Assembly: GCF_963675065.1 (NCBI RefSeq)
Contig: NZ_OY775906.1
Location: forward strand, 3,760,001 to 3,824,000
Direction: 5' to 3'
Length of the DNA: 64,000 nt
Origin: an uncultured Draconibacterium sp.
Lineage (GTDB): Bacteria > Bacteroidota > Bacteroidia > Bacteroidales > Prolixibacteraceae
The position numbers and the translations under genes are program-made. Below are positions 1 through 9,190 of this stretch, one piece after another (position 1 is the stretch's first letter; each line of letters starts with the position of its first letter). Under the pieces are notes generated by a model that was not told the origin of the DNA, made no database searches, and worked only from the letters and a program-made list of their open reading frames with translations.

Positions 1-2
1 AT

Positions 3-686
3 GCTGCCAAAGATAAGTTTTTTGCTATTATCGCCCACGATCTTCGGGGCCCGATTCATACGCAAACAGCGTTTCTCGACCAACTTCACCAGGAATTTGA
101 TTCGCTGGAAAAAAATGAGCTGAAAAAGCTGCTGAAATTACTTGTTTCATCATCAGAGAACATCAGTGACTTGCTCGACAACCTTTTGCTTTGGGCACAA
201 TCGCAGGTGAAAAAAATGCAAGTAAATACCAGAGAACTTGAGCTGAAACGTGTAATACAAAATACGGTTGAGAAATTGCAACAATCGGCAAATCTAAAAC
301 AAATAGCCATTTCGCTTGATACCGATAATCAACTAAAAGTATTGTCTGATGCCAATATGCTTCAAACCATTATACGAAATATTGTTAGCAATGCCATAAA
401 ATTTACTCCACGCGGTGGGTCAATCAATGTTAAAACTTTCGCATCGGCCCAAAATGAAGTTACCATAAAAATTACCGATACCGGCCTGGGAATGGATTCG
501 GAAAAATTAAATAAACTCTTTGACATCAGCTCTAAAAACCATTCAGAAGGAACTGAAAATGAAAAAAGTAACGGATTGGGACTTATTCTTGTAAAAGATT
601 TTGTTGAGAAAAACAATGGCACAATAAACATTGAAAGTGAGAAAGGGAAAGGTACATCTGTTATTGTTACTCTGCCGCAGGCATAA
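3..686 (+). CDS. sensor histidine kinase, C-terminal part (5' end outside window)
   Basis: The open frame enters from the left edge and runs to a TAA at 684-686, giving 227 visible residues. It starts inside the HisKA dimerisation domain: the H-box reads FAIIAHDLRGPIHT, with the phospho-accepting histidine about a dozen residues in. The HATPase_c domain follows, with an N-box (NIVSNAIKFT), a G1 box (DTGLGMD) and a G2 box (GLGLILVKDF). It therefore autophosphorylates on His and should pass phosphate to a response regulator that is not in view. The sensor region lies upstream of the window. An ATG at 171 is internal and would delete the H-box, so it is not the start. A hairpin at 782-816 separates it from the convergent subtilase gene. 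Confidence 0.9.
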   Translation, partial: AAKDKFFAIIAHDLRGPIHTQTAFLDQLHQEFDSLEKNELKKLLKLLVSSSENISDLLDNLLLWAQSQVKKMQVNTRELELKRVIQNTVEKLQQSANLKQIAISLDTDNQLKVLSDANMLQTIIRNIVSNAIKFTPRGGSINVKTFASAQNEVTIKITDTGLGMDSEKLNKLFDISSKNHSEGTENEKSNGLGLILVKDFVEKNNGTINIESEKGKGTSVIVTLPQA

Positions 687-781
687 CCCAAAAATCGTTT
701 ACCTCGTTAATTTTGTCTGATTACAAAAATTACCCATAAATAAAAGAAGTCTACAATCAACTAAGTCCGGGAACAAAAACA

Positions 782-816
782 AAGGCTCCGGGCGACTCCA
801 AGCCACCCGAAGCCTT
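782..816. terminator. hairpin between convergent genes
   Basis: AAGGCTCCGGG (782-792) pairs with CCCGAAGCCTT (806-816) with one mismatch. On the minus strand it is followed by a T-rich run, so it most likely ends the subtilase transcript. Confidence 0.6.
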
Positions 817-855
817 CTAAATCCGCAGTATCGTCATTAAAAGTTACTTTGTATC

Positions 856-2727
856 TTATTGTATCATACTCAACGAACGCTGCGGATGAATTAACAGGAT
901 ATCTTTATTTTCTTTTGATGGAGTAGCCCCCTTAACAATCAAATCTTTAACTTCAGATACGCTCAAATCCGGATTAACAGCCCATAGTTTTGCTGCCAGA
1001 TTTACTACTTGCGGCGCTGCCATTGATGTACCCGAATATTTACGCTTCTCGCCACCGGGAATATAACTCTCCACTTCGTAACCATTGGAATATACATCAA
1101 CACCTTTCCCCATAGTGGTAAAACCGGTTTCTTTGCCCTCAATATCAACCGCACCAACAACCAAAAGATTTGAGAGTTTTAAACCGGAAGGAATATTATT
1201 TGCAAAACCCACATCATTATTAGAATTTCCTGCAGCTACTACAAACAAGATTTCCGGAGCATCTTTCATAGCAGCATACAATGCATCCTTTTCAATATTA
1301 AATAGCTTTTTCGCAAGAGCTTTTCTCTCTTCTTCATTTTCACCAACTCCATTCATTGCAAGTAGCGATTCGTATGAATTCTGCGAATAGCCCCAGCTCA
1401 TATTCACCACTTTTACATTGTTATCTTTAAAATACTGCACCGTGTTTTTATACATTTTTGCCCAGTTTGTAGAATTTTCAAGAGTTGGTGGGGCAGGTAT
1501 GTTTTCATAAGGAAAGGTTAAGCGTGCAGCCATTATTTTTGCCTGTGGATTCCCCTTGGCAGCAATCCCAGCCACGTGTGTTCCATGCGAATAGTTACTA
1601 AACATACTCAAATTCTCGATGAACGGATTCACTTCTTCGGGCCCTAATGATGCAATATGCTTTTTTAAATCATCAGCCTCTTCACTTTTAATCATGGCTT
1701 GCAAATCCAATAATCCTTTCAGGTATTTTTCATACTGTTTGTAATTGCTGTTCAGATCCTTAATCGGGAAAAGTAATTCTTTAACTTTATTACCTTTTAA
1801 GTCGAATCCTACTCCATTTATATCATCAACAAAACCATTGTTGTCGTCGTCTTTGCCATTTCTCTTTTCTAATCCATTAACCCAACGATTCTCTTCGGGA
1901 AGTACTGATTCGTCAACCCCGGTATCCCATATCCCTATCACCACAGGATCAAAATCCAGATCGTCTTCGAACGAAACATCCCGTTCTTTCCAAATATCAA
2001 CCATCACAACATCAACATGATGTTTATCGTAGTAAGCCTGAAATACCGGTTTGTACACCTCATCAACATAAGGCAAATACATATCGTATGTTAGTGCCGC
2101 ATCTAAAACCTGAAGCACAATAAACTTCGGAACCTGTTTTCCGGCTTTATCAATAATAGGTTGCATCTGTCCTTCTATCATTCCCTGAATCAAGTTGGGT
2201 TTCGCAATATCAAACGATCCGGTCATCCCTTCAATTTCTTCCTGCACCACTTCGAAGGGGATATTTTCCAGATCCGATTTCAGGTTGGCTTTAAAGGCCT
2301 CCTTAAATTCGTCTTCCTGAAGATTAGGATACTCCAGCCGGGTTTTTATAAATTCATCGAGGGTAAAATTGTACATGTATTTGTCCGCTTCTTTTTCGGT
2401 AAGTTTTCTCCCTTTTTCAATCTCGTCTAAAGCAGATTTCAGATCATGCTGAATAAAGTAGATCATCGAAAAATTTGAGTGATAACCACGCAATGTTGCT
2501 TTGTCCTGGATATCGTATTTTTCCAGGTCTGAATTTAGGTTCGCTTCAACCTTGTCTGCCAACTCTATAAGCAAATCGCGGTTGTTAATGTAGTCCATGG
2601 CTTTGTTTCCCTGTAGGTCGTAGTAGTGTTTTGGAAGGTCCTCTGCACTTTCAATTTTAATTTTGTTTTGTGCAATGCCCGCCTGAAAAGCTAACAATGC
2701 AAATAACACAATAATAAGTTTGTTCAT
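856..2727 (-). CDS. secreted S8 family serine peptidase (subtilase)
   Basis: This 623-aa protein has a Sec signal peptide (hydrophobic to about residue 17, ending GIAQ) and a long N-terminal region of about 240 residues. The subtilisin catalytic domain follows. The triad motifs are visible: Asp268 in IGIWDTGVDES, His381 in SHGTHVAGI and Ser568 in YSGTSMAAP, with the oxyanion-hole Asn near 501 (AAGNSNND). About 110 residues separate the Asp and His motifs, longer than in minimal subtilases, and include a DDDNNGFVDD stretch that could bind calcium. It probably degrades proteins in the periplasm or outside the cell. The small lipoprotein gene (2763-3194) lies 35 bp upstream on the same strand, so the two are probably co-transcribed. 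Confidence 0.93.
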   Translation of the reverse strand: MNKLIIVLFALLAFQAGIAQNKIKIESAEDLPKHYYDLQGNKAMDYINNRDLLIELADKVEANLNSDLEKYDIQDKATLRGYHSNFSMIYFIQHDLKSALDEIEKGRKLTEKEADKYMYNFTLDEFIKTRLEYPNLQEDEFKEAFKANLKSDLENIPFEVVQEEIEGMTGSFDIAKPNLIQGMIEGQMQPIIDKAGKQVPKFIVLQVLDAALTYDMYLPYVDEVYKPVFQAYYDKHHVDVVMVDIWKERDVSFEDDLDFDPVVIGIWDTGVDESVLPEENRWVNGLEKRNGKDDDNNGFVDDINGVGFDLKGNKVKELLFPIKDLNSNYKQYEKYLKGLLDLQAMIKSEEADDLKKHIASLGPEEVNPFIENLSMFSNYSHGTHVAGIAAKGNPQAKIMAARLTFPYENIPAPPTLENSTNWAKMYKNTVQYFKDNNVKVVNMSWGYSQNSYESLLAMNGVGENEEERKALAKKLFNIEKDALYAAMKDAPEILFVVAAGNSNNDVGFANNIPSGLKLSNLLVVGAVDIEGKETGFTTMGKGVDVYSNGYEVESYIPGGEKRKYSGTSMAAPQVVNLAAKLWAVNPDLSVSEVKDLIVKGATPSKENKDILLIHPQRSLSMIQ

Positions 2728-2762
2728 GATGTAATGTTTTAATTGATATTTATGGTTTTTAG

Positions 2763-3194
2763 TTATTTCAGCCGTACATATTTCTCCATTCGGTAATTGT
2801 CTTTGTCGTAGCTCCAGTCAACATTTACCGGGTTAATCTGAATCAGCGTATCGCCTTTAAAGTCCAAAAGCAATCGTTCGTCGGTTCCCGTATAATCCTC
2901 GGAAATATGAAAAGTGATATGTTCGGTATAGTGATTTCCGTTGAGGGTGTAAGTTCCACTGCCATAATTCGGAGTAGTATTTCCATCGGAAATAAATTTA
3001 CCTACAAACAGAAAGTACTCGCCCGACCAGCTTTTTAGTTGTTCTCCTTCAGCATTTCCGGGAATGGTCCAGGCCGTTTCTCCGTCAACAATACTTTTGT
3101 ATTCAACCAATTTCCAGGTACCCTGCAGCTGATCGTGGTTTGCAGTACAGGCAAATAACAGAGCGGTAGCAAATAACAAAATTCGATTTTTCAT
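2763..3194 (-). CDS. small lipocalin-like lipoprotein
   Basis: This 143-aa protein begins with a signal sequence and a lipobox-like LLFAC, so Cys16 should be lipidated. The mature part opens with QLQGTWKLVEY, a start typical of the lipocalin-like DUF4488/DUF5004-type lipoproteins of Bacteroidota, and is rich in alternating beta-strand pattern (GSGTYTLNGNHYTEHITF). It probably folds as a small beta-barrel in the periplasm or on the cell surface. The ligand is unknown. It precedes the subtilase gene by 35 bp in the same orientation. Confidence 0.75.
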   Translation of the reverse strand: MKNRILLFATALLFACTANHDQLQGTWKLVEYKSIVDGETAWTIPGNAEGEQLKSWSGEYFLFVGKFISDGNTTPNYGSGTYTLNGNHYTEHITFHISEDYTGTDERLLLDFKGDTLIQINPVNVDWSYDKDNYRMEKYVRLK

Positions 3195-3582
3195 GTTTTA
3201 TATTTTTGTCATTGACATGTACTAACATGTAGGTAACCAGTTGTTTTGCCTTTTTTTGATCCTTTAATTCCGATCAGACGTCAGGAAGAATGATTCGGAT
3301 ACAATCTTTTCATGAATTGAAATTTTGGTAAATAATGGATCAGGATAATTATAGAGAAGGGATCGCCGGCTTTTGAAAACTGTTTTGCGGCCGCAACCAG
3401 CCAGAGGTTGTCAGCACTTTATTCAAAACAATCGGGGTATGACACGAATGTCGTTTTTGTAACTGTGTATTAAGGTGGCAGCATTTTCGTCCAACCAAAA
3501 CAGGAACAAAAAGTTACGAAAAAACAGGAAGAAAAGCAATAACTGTAAGTCCTCTGCAAAACATCAGCAAAGGTTAAGGCAA
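3195..3582. other. intergenic, no gene seen
   Basis: This lies between two minus-strand lipoprotein genes. It should hold the promoter of the 2763-3194 gene. The short plus-strand open frame starting at 3475 is low-complexity Lys/Asn coding and has no support. No repeat family of this window was recognised here. Confidence 0.5.
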
Positions 3583-3614
3583 AAAAAAAGGTTTGACATC
3601 AGCCAAACCTTTTT
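3583..3614 (-). terminator. intrinsic terminator of the 3635-4225 gene
   Basis: AAAAAGGTTTG (3585-3595) and CAAACCTTTTT (3604-3614) form a perfect 11-bp stem with an 8-nt loop. Read on the minus strand it ends in a long T run (complement of the A run at 3581-3589), right after the lipoprotein stop codon. Confidence 0.85.
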
Positions 3615-3634
3615 AAAGAACAATGAAACTTCTT

Positions 3635-4225
3635 TTACCGCTTACCTTTTTTCAGCTTCAAATGACCGTAGCTCCAAAAATCTGTTCTGAATTCGGTGCC
3701 GTCGCCTACATAGACATAGGCATTGGTTAGCGCCATACCCGTAGCACCATCAAACCTGCCTGTACCACCCATAAAATACATGGTGTCGTTAAAATGTGCC
3801 ACATATCCTTCTATATCTGATCCGCCCATCACCTGGCCTGCCGGAACATCAATATATAGCGTATCGCCATTATCGGCAACAAAATGGCCTAATTCAGAAA
3901 ATGAATACATAGAGGTAGCTTGATCCACACAGAAAGTCATAAAGGTGGTAATTTCTCCCAAGTGACTAATATCTCCTTCCCCTACCATCGTTTCTCTAAA
4001 ATGTCCTTCATCACAGGCTTCACCTGTACCCGGAGGCATTGCGCGCCACACCGAGAAATCGGCTTTAAACGGTACGGTCACCATCTTGTCATCTCCCGAT
4101 TTATCGGCGCCATACATGTTACCACTTTTTAAATCAACAATGTCGGTTTCGTCAACCACTTCAGAGCACGCCACAATTAAGGCCACACAGCATGCTGCCA
4201 ACAGCAATGTTTTCAATTTTTTCAT
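3635..4225 (-). CDS. lipoprotein with predicted beta-barrel fold, unknown function
   Basis: This 196-aa protein has a signal sequence with a lipobox (ALIVAC, Cys20). The mature region is strand-rich and contains a GGTGRFDGATG motif. That motif is seen in secreted barrel proteins related to allene oxide cyclase/dirigent folds, where it marks one strand-turn-strand. By that analogy it may bind a small hydrophobic ligand, but no active site can be named. It stands alone, with a strong terminator at 3583-3614. Confidence 0.7.
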   Translation of the reverse strand: MKKLKTLLLAACCVALIVACSEVVDETDIVDLKSGNMYGADKSGDDKMVTVPFKADFSVWRAMPPGTGEACDEGHFRETMVGEGDISHLGEITTFMTFCVDQATSMYSFSELGHFVADNGDTLYIDVPAGQVMGGSDIEGYVAHFNDTMYFMGGTGRFDGATGMALTNAYVYVGDGTEFRTDFWSYGHLKLKKGKR

Positions 4226-4672
4226 GTTATAAGTTTTTAGTTAAACAATAGCTGCCGGTTTTATCGCAATAATCGGGTAAGTGTAATTAGACAAAAATCT
4301 GCTCCTTACAGATACTAATAGCTTATTCCTACAAAGCAGGTTTAAACGCTGTTATTAAAAATTGCAATGGGATAGAATTTCCTTTCAACTGTTGTTAACC
4401 GGGTAACAAATCTGAAAATAGATGTTATTAATTCTCGTTTTCTGTATTAAAAGATACAGTTTTTTAAATGAAGAATCAATATAAATAACACTTCTACAAA
4501 ACCCTAGAACACTGAATGTCAGACAACAAACATCAATTTTAATGATATAATCTGTATACGGCGGTACCATTTAAAAACATAGAAACAAAAAGAATGATCA
4601 GCAAATTTTGTAACTTGTGAAGAACGACTTCATGTACCACATGATTAATAATTTTTAAAACCGCAAACAAGC
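4226..4672. other. AT-rich divergent intergenic region
   Basis: This separates the minus-strand lipoprotein gene from the plus-strand MerR gene, so both promoters should lie here. Two short minus-strand frames (4385-4570, 4539-4751) have no recognisable content and one overlaps the MerR start. They are not taken as genes. Confidence 0.5.
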
Positions 4673-5119
4673 ATGACAACATTGTCACATAAACATACCG
4701 AACCCATTTATACCTTAAGCGTTGCGGCAAAATTGTCGAATACTCCACCACATTCTATCCGGCAATACATCGATAAAGGATTATTGCTCCCCTATAAAAA
4801 AGACACCAAACGCCACCTGTTTTCCGATTCCGATGTTGAACGCCTCATCTGGATTAAAAAAAATATTGAGGGGCGTGGGTTGAACTTTGCAGGTATAAAA
4901 AGTCTGCTTGCCATGCTTCCCTGCTGGAAGATTACCAACTGCAAAATAAAATCACGGAAGAAATGCGAGGCTTATACTTCGTTCGAGGCTCCTTGCTGGC
5001 AGGCATCGGAAAAAGGGCAGGAATGCAAAAACAAAGAATGCCGCTTGTGCGATGTATACCTTTTGATAAAACCAGACACCGAAGTTAAAGCAGTGTTGCA
5101 ACAGCTAATCCCAGAATAA
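4673..5119 (+). CDS. MerR-family regulator with Cys-rich two-CW tail
   Basis: In this 148-aa protein residues 11-65 form a MerR winged helix (YTLSVAAKLSNTPPHSIRQY, then RHLFSDSDVERL), which binds promoter DNA. Instead of a long coiled coil and ligand domain, the C-terminus has many cysteines: PCWKITNC at about 83-90, then KKCEAYTSFEAPCWQ and CKNKECRLCDVY. This resembles the two-CW domain known from anaerobes, which suggests metal or Fe-S binding and perhaps redox or metal sensing. The acyl-CoA dehydrogenase gene begins 197 bp downstream. Whether it is a target is unknown. The AAAAGCATG context at 4665-4675 fits the chosen ATG. Confidence 0.85.
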   Translation: MTTLSHKHTEPIYTLSVAAKLSNTPPHSIRQYIDKGLLLPYKKDTKRHLFSDSDVERLIWIKKNIEGRGLNFAGIKSLLAMLPCWKITNCKIKSRKKCEAYTSFEAPCWQASEKGQECKNKECRLCDVYLLIKPDTEVKAVLQQLIPE

Positions 5120-5316
5120 ACAAAGAATTATTACAGTTCCATTCATCAATCCAAATCACTGGAAATAGATTTTTTGAAGACCTTCCAGTCGGCAATTTTT
5201 GAAAAAAAAATTGTTTTCTACAACAAAGAATGTTTCCGGTCAGAACAATATTCATCAGATTTCGTTTAAGTAAATCCGGCGGCAGTATTAAGCCGCTATC
5301 ATTTTAATACGAATTT

Positions 5317-6864
5317 ATGCAAGCAGCTACAGCCGATTCTATATCGGTATCAAATAAGAGTCAAAACGAACTAATCCCGTTTTCTCAGTTTTTAGAGAGT
5401 CTAAAAGAAAAAATGAAACAGGTTTTTCATGTTCGGGCAGATATCGATCAACTGAGTTTAAAACGCGGACTTCCACCGTTTGTAATGCGCGAAATTATGT
5501 CGGTAAATCCACTGTCGGTGGGTATACCAACACAATATGGCGGCCGTGGTGGAGTAATGAAAGAAAACTTAGGCTTGCTGGCCACCGCTTCTTACGAATC
5601 GCTGGCTCTGTCCTTAACCTTTGGTATTAACTCGGCCTTGTTTCTACAGCCTTTTGGCAAATTTGGCCAGGACGAAGTAAAAGCACCCGTTTTTAATCGC
5701 TTTTTAAACGATAAAGCTATGGGCGGATTAATGATTACCGAACCGGACTATGGCAGCGATGCTTTGAACATGCAAACATCGTACACCGAATCGGGATCGA
5801 AATACCACCTGAAAGGAAAAAAACACTGGGCAGGATTAACCGGCTGGGCCGACTTTTGGTTGCTTTCGGCACGTCAGCAATCAAAATCGGAGAAACTGCA
5901 ACGCGACATCGACTTCTTTTTGTGCGATGTAACGGCTCCCGGACAGAATATTGTGGTAGAAGAGTTTTTCGAGAACCTCGGTTTGTATGCCATCCCATAC
6001 GGACGAAACCATATTGATGTGCAGCTGCCGCAAACCCATAAACTGGTACCCGAAACAACGGGTGTTAAAATGATGCTCGACTTGTTACACCGCAGCCGTA
6101 TGCAGTTCCCAGGAATGGGCATGGGGTTTATTCAGCGTATGCTCGACGAAGCGTTAACACACTGCAAAGAAAGAATGGTGGGCGGAAAAAGTCTCTTTCA
6201 ATACGACCGTGTGCAACATCGTTTGTCGAAACTGCAGGCATCGTATACTATTTGCTCGGCTATGTGTGCCAACAGCAGCGAAAAAGCCGGACTGGATGTC
6301 GACCTTTCGTCGCAGGGAATGGAAGCCAACGCCGTAAAAAGTGTAATTACCGATTTAATGCAGGAAGCTGCCCAATCGGTGGTTCAGCTGGTGGGTGCTA
6401 AGGCGTATAAACTTAATCATATTGCCGGACGCGGTACTACCGACAGCCGGCCATTTCAGATCTTTGAAGGATCGAACGATATTCTGTACGCACAGATTTC
6501 GGAGGGACTGGTAAAAATGATGAAACGCGCCAAAGAGCGTAACCTGTTTCAGTTTTTAAAAGGTTATGACCTGACTGATAAAGCCGTTCATTTTGTAAAA
6601 AGCCAGGTCGACTTTAATCTTGATCTTCAGATACCGCAACGCAAGTTGGTTGAGATGGGCAAAATCATTGGGCGCGTAATTTCACTGAACCAGGTGTTAG
6701 ACCTCTCGGAGAAAGGATTTAACAAAGAGCTGATCGACGGTAGTGTGGCATTCCTGCAACAGGAGATCACTAAACTCATGTCGGCCTTTAACTTTAAAAA
6801 CGAAGAAAAAGTAGTTGATGGCTACGACGAGAACACCTCGTGGATGAACTTTGTGGCGGGTTAA
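5317..6864 (+). CDS. acyl-CoA dehydrogenase family protein
   Basis: This 515-aa flavoprotein is of the acyl-CoA dehydrogenase fold. Visible signatures are GGLMITEPDYGSDALN in the middle domain (substrate/FAD strand) and the C-terminal RPFQIFEGSNDILYAQISEG, which matches the family's second signature region. It is expected to oxidise an acyl-CoA thioester at the alpha-beta bond and pass electrons to ETF in the cytoplasm. It is longer than the usual 380-400 residues, with extra sequence at the C-terminus, so it belongs to an atypical subgroup and its substrate is not predictable. No other fatty-acid genes adjoin it. Confidence 0.88.
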   Translation: MQAATADSISVSNKSQNELIPFSQFLESLKEKMKQVFHVRADIDQLSLKRGLPPFVMREIMSVNPLSVGIPTQYGGRGGVMKENLGLLATASYESLALSLTFGINSALFLQPFGKFGQDEVKAPVFNRFLNDKAMGGLMITEPDYGSDALNMQTSYTESGSKYHLKGKKHWAGLTGWADFWLLSARQQSKSEKLQRDIDFFLCDVTAPGQNIVVEEFFENLGLYAIPYGRNHIDVQLPQTHKLVPETTGVKMMLDLLHRSRMQFPGMGMGFIQRMLDEALTHCKERMVGGKSLFQYDRVQHRLSKLQASYTICSAMCANSSEKAGLDVDLSSQGMEANAVKSVITDLMQEAAQSVVQLVGAKAYKLNHIAGRGTTDSRPFQIFEGSNDILYAQISEGLVKMMKRAKERNLFQFLKGYDLTDKAVHFVKSQVDFNLDLQIPQRKLVEMGKIIGRVISLNQVLDLSEKGFNKELIDGSVAFLQQEITKLMSAFNFKNEEKVVDGYDENTSWMNFVAG

Positions 6865-6974
6865 AATCACCCGCCCGTAATGACTACAAAATAATGTCTT
6901 GAGCCTAAAAAAAGGCAGCCGACAAGACACAAAATAACCCTCCCCAACACCACCATACTCCTTAAAAACACGAA

Positions 6975-7021
6975 TTAGGGAAAACTGCCGTTCGTCCCTC
7001 ATAAACGGCAGTTTTCCCTAA
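6975..7021. terminator. long perfect hairpin after the acyl-CoA dehydrogenase gene
   Basis: The arms at 6975-6992 and 7004-7021 are exact 18-bp inverted repeats (TTAGGGAAAACTGCCGTT and its complement) with an 11-nt loop. No strong T run follows. It may be a terminator or a stabilising 3' stem. Confidence 0.6.
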
Positions 7022-7126
7022 GTTCCTTTATCGGTCACTATTTCAGGCCTCTAATCCCATTTACTTTTTATTCCAGATCATCGTCCCGAACTTTACAATT
7101 ACGCAATCAAAAAAAAACAGTCAACG

Positions 7127-8608
7127 ATGAAAATATTACTGGTATACCCGGAGTACCCCGATACATTCTGGAGTTTTAAATACGCCCTGAAATTTGTCTC
7201 CAAAAAAGCCGCTTACCCTCCGTTAGGATTAATTACAGTGGCCTCGCTGTTACCCGACCATTGGGAAACAAAACTGGTTGATATGAATATTGAAAAGCTG
7301 CATTCATCAGACCTGATCTGGGCCGATTATGTTTTTCTTAGTGCTATGAACACCCAAATTCTGTCTGCAATAACGGTTATAGCTCGTTGCAATCACCTGA
7401 ATATTCCGGTTGTTGCCGGCGGGCCACTTTTTACAGCCGATTACAAGAAGTTCGGCAATGTAGACCACTTGGTTTTAAACGAAGCAGAAATTACCTTGCC
7501 TCGTTTCCTTAAAGACCTGGAAAACGGCCATCCGAAACACCTGTATCAAACGGAAGCGTTTGCCTGCATGAAAGAATCGCCGATACCCGATTATTCGCTG
7601 ATTAAGCTAAATAAATACACATCACAATCGATCCAGTTTTCGCGCGGATGCCCCTTTAACTGTGAGTTTTGCGACATTACAGCTTTATTGGGTCACCAGT
7701 GCCGGCTAAAACCTACCCGACAGGTTATTACCGAATTACAAAATCTCTACGATCAAAACTTCCGGGGTTCGGTATTTTTTGTCGACGACAATTTTATCGG
7801 GAATAAAAAGCGAATAAAAAAAGAGCTGCTTCCGGCCATTATTAGCTGGATGCAACAACATAACTATCCTTTTCATTTTACCACCGAAGCATCCATAAAC
7901 CTGTCGGACGACGAAGAGTTAATGGATTTAATGACACGGGCGGGTTTTCTGAGTGTTTTTATTGGCATCGAAACGCCCGAAGAAATGTCGCTGAACGAAT
8001 GCAACAAAGTGCAAAACAAAAACCGAAACCTGATCGACAGTGTGAAAAAAGTGCAAAAAGCCGGCATGGAAGTACTTGGCGGTTTTATTATTGGTTTCGA
8101 CAGCGATACACCCAATATTTTCCAGCGACAAATACAGTTTATCCAGGAAAGTGGAATCATTTCGGCAATGGTTGGCTTGCTGAACGCCCCAACCAAATCT
8201 CAACTCTATAAAAGATTAAAATCCGAAGGGCGGATTCTTGATGACTGGGATGGCGATAATACCAGCAGCGCCATGAACTTTATACCAAAAATGGACAGCG
8301 AAAAACTTCGGAATGGATTTAACCAGGTTATTCGGGGCATTTACGGTGGCAAGGCATTTTACGAACGGGTAAAAAATTTCCTGAAAGACTTCGAGCCAAA
8401 GGTAAAATCCAAAAACAAAATGAATGCAAGCAAATTAAAAGCATTCTTTAGGTCGGTTTTTATTATTGGCATTCTCGACCGTGACCGGAAATACTACTGG
8501 AAACTGTTTTTCTGGAGTTTGATCCATCGTCGCGACTTATTTCCAATGGCCATAACCTATGCCGTATACGGTTATCATTTTAAACGATCGTATACCAAGA
8601 TCTTTTAG
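7127..8608 (+). CDS. B12-binding radical SAM protein with DUF4070-like C-terminus
   Basis: In this 493-aa protein residues 1-125 have the Rossmann-like B12-binding layout (ILLVYPEYPDTFWSF, then PVVAGGPLF). Residues about 165-370 form a radical SAM barrel with the [4Fe-4S] motif C175-x3-C179-x2-C182 in FSRGCPFNCEFCDI. The remainder matches the DUF4070 type also seen in hopanoid C2-methylase-like enzymes (SAMVGLLNAPTKSQLYKRL). Such enzymes carry out radical methylation or other C-H chemistry using cobalamin and SAM. The substrate is unknown. A Nif11-like peptide gene follows 216 bp downstream and an MFS transporter after it, so a role in peptide or small-molecule modification is possible but unproven. 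Confidence 0.88.
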   Translation: MKILLVYPEYPDTFWSFKYALKFVSKKAAYPPLGLITVASLLPDHWETKLVDMNIEKLHSSDLIWADYVFLSAMNTQILSAITVIARCNHLNIPVVAGGPLFTADYKKFGNVDHLVLNEAEITLPRFLKDLENGHPKHLYQTEAFACMKESPIPDYSLIKLNKYTSQSIQFSRGCPFNCEFCDITALLGHQCRLKPTRQVITELQNLYDQNFRGSVFFVDDNFIGNKKRIKKELLPAIISWMQQHNYPFHFTTEASINLSDDEELMDLMTRAGFLSVFIGIETPEEMSLNECNKVQNKNRNLIDSVKKVQKAGMEVLGGFIIGFDSDTPNIFQRQIQFIQESGIISAMVGLLNAPTKSQLYKRLKSEGRILDDWDGDNTSSAMNFIPKMDSEKLRNGFNQVIRGIYGGKAFYERVKNFLKDFEPKVKSKNKMNASKLKAFFRSVFIIGILDRDRKYYWKLFFWSLIHRRDLFPMAITYAVYGYHFKRSYTKIF

Positions 8609-8743
8609 GTGTTTATGCTTGTCGTTGCATCCGCGGGATATTACCGGGATTTCGTCCCTACGGGACTGTAATCCAGGTTAAAAAAACACCCATTACAATA
8701 TCAAATTGTTAACTCAAAACAACCTACCTTTTACAATGTGATA

Positions 8744-8751
8744 TATTTTTG
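8744..8751 (+). promoter_or_regulatory. candidate -7 box before the Nif11-like gene
   Basis: TATTTTTG fits the Bacteroidota TAnnTTTG -7 consensus and lies 73 bp before the ATG at 8825. No convincing -33 TTG is seen at the normal spacing. Confidence 0.35.
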
Positions 8752-8824
8752 CGATTTTTTGCGATAATTATCAAATAAAACCATTGTAATAATTTCATTT
8801 TATTAATCAATTAATTGAATAACC

Positions 8825-9043
8825 ATGTCAAAGGAAAGAGTTTTTGAGTTTCTGGATAAAGGTGCTGACGACCGTCAGTTTCGTATTAAGTACGACAACT
8901 GCTTCTCGATGGAGGAATTTTGTAAAATGGCCGCTGAAGACGGGTTTGAGTTTTCTGTTGATGATTTAAAAGCGGCTTTACGCGAAAACGGCGACGATTT
9001 TGACTCATACGGTAATCCGCCCAAAAAAGGAATCTGGGTGTAA
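8825..9043 (+). CDS. Nif11-like leader-type small protein
   Basis: This 72-aa acidic protein's first 55 residues match the Nif11/nitrile-hydratase-like leader pattern: MSKERVFEFLDKGADDRQF at the start, then FSMEEFCKMAAEDGFEF, then SVDDLKAALREN. In RiPP pathways this domain is the recognition leader of precursor peptides. Here the region after the leader is short (about 15 residues, ending PPKKGIWV), and no double-glycine cleavage site or Cys/Ser/Thr-rich core is visible. It may therefore be a stand-alone Nif11 protein instead of a precursor. It sits between a B12 radical SAM gene and an MFS transporter, all on the plus strand. Confidence 0.8.
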   Translation: MSKERVFEFLDKGADDRQFRIKYDNCFSMEEFCKMAAEDGFEFSVDDLKAALRENGDDFDSYGNPPKKGIWV

Positions 9044-9166
9044 GCCGTTCTTCCAAAAATGTTAAAGTCCGGGGCTTTTTTCTACAAAACCATTACCGTC
9101 CCGGACTCCAGCTCCTCAATACCAACACCATTTTGCCCCTGGCACAATCTTTCCTGTAAACATTTT

Positions 9167-9174
9167 TACATTTG
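9167..9174 (+). promoter_or_regulatory. -7 promoter box of the MFS gene
   Basis: TACATTTG is an exact TAnnTTTG box 16 bp before the ATG at 9191. It implies a very short leader and supports 9191 over the upstream in-frame ATG at 9059. Confidence 0.5.
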
Positions 9175-9190
9175 CAGCCTTATACTAAAC

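Noticed and set aside
4385..4751. Two short minus-strand frames upstream of the MerR gene
   Set aside because: There is no recognisable content, one overlaps the MerR start, and the region is expected to be promoter DNA.
9059..9190. N-terminal extension of the MFS protein
   Set aside because: It is a soluble, low-quality extension through the promoter region. The ATG at 9191 has a -7 box upstream and starts the transporter-like part.
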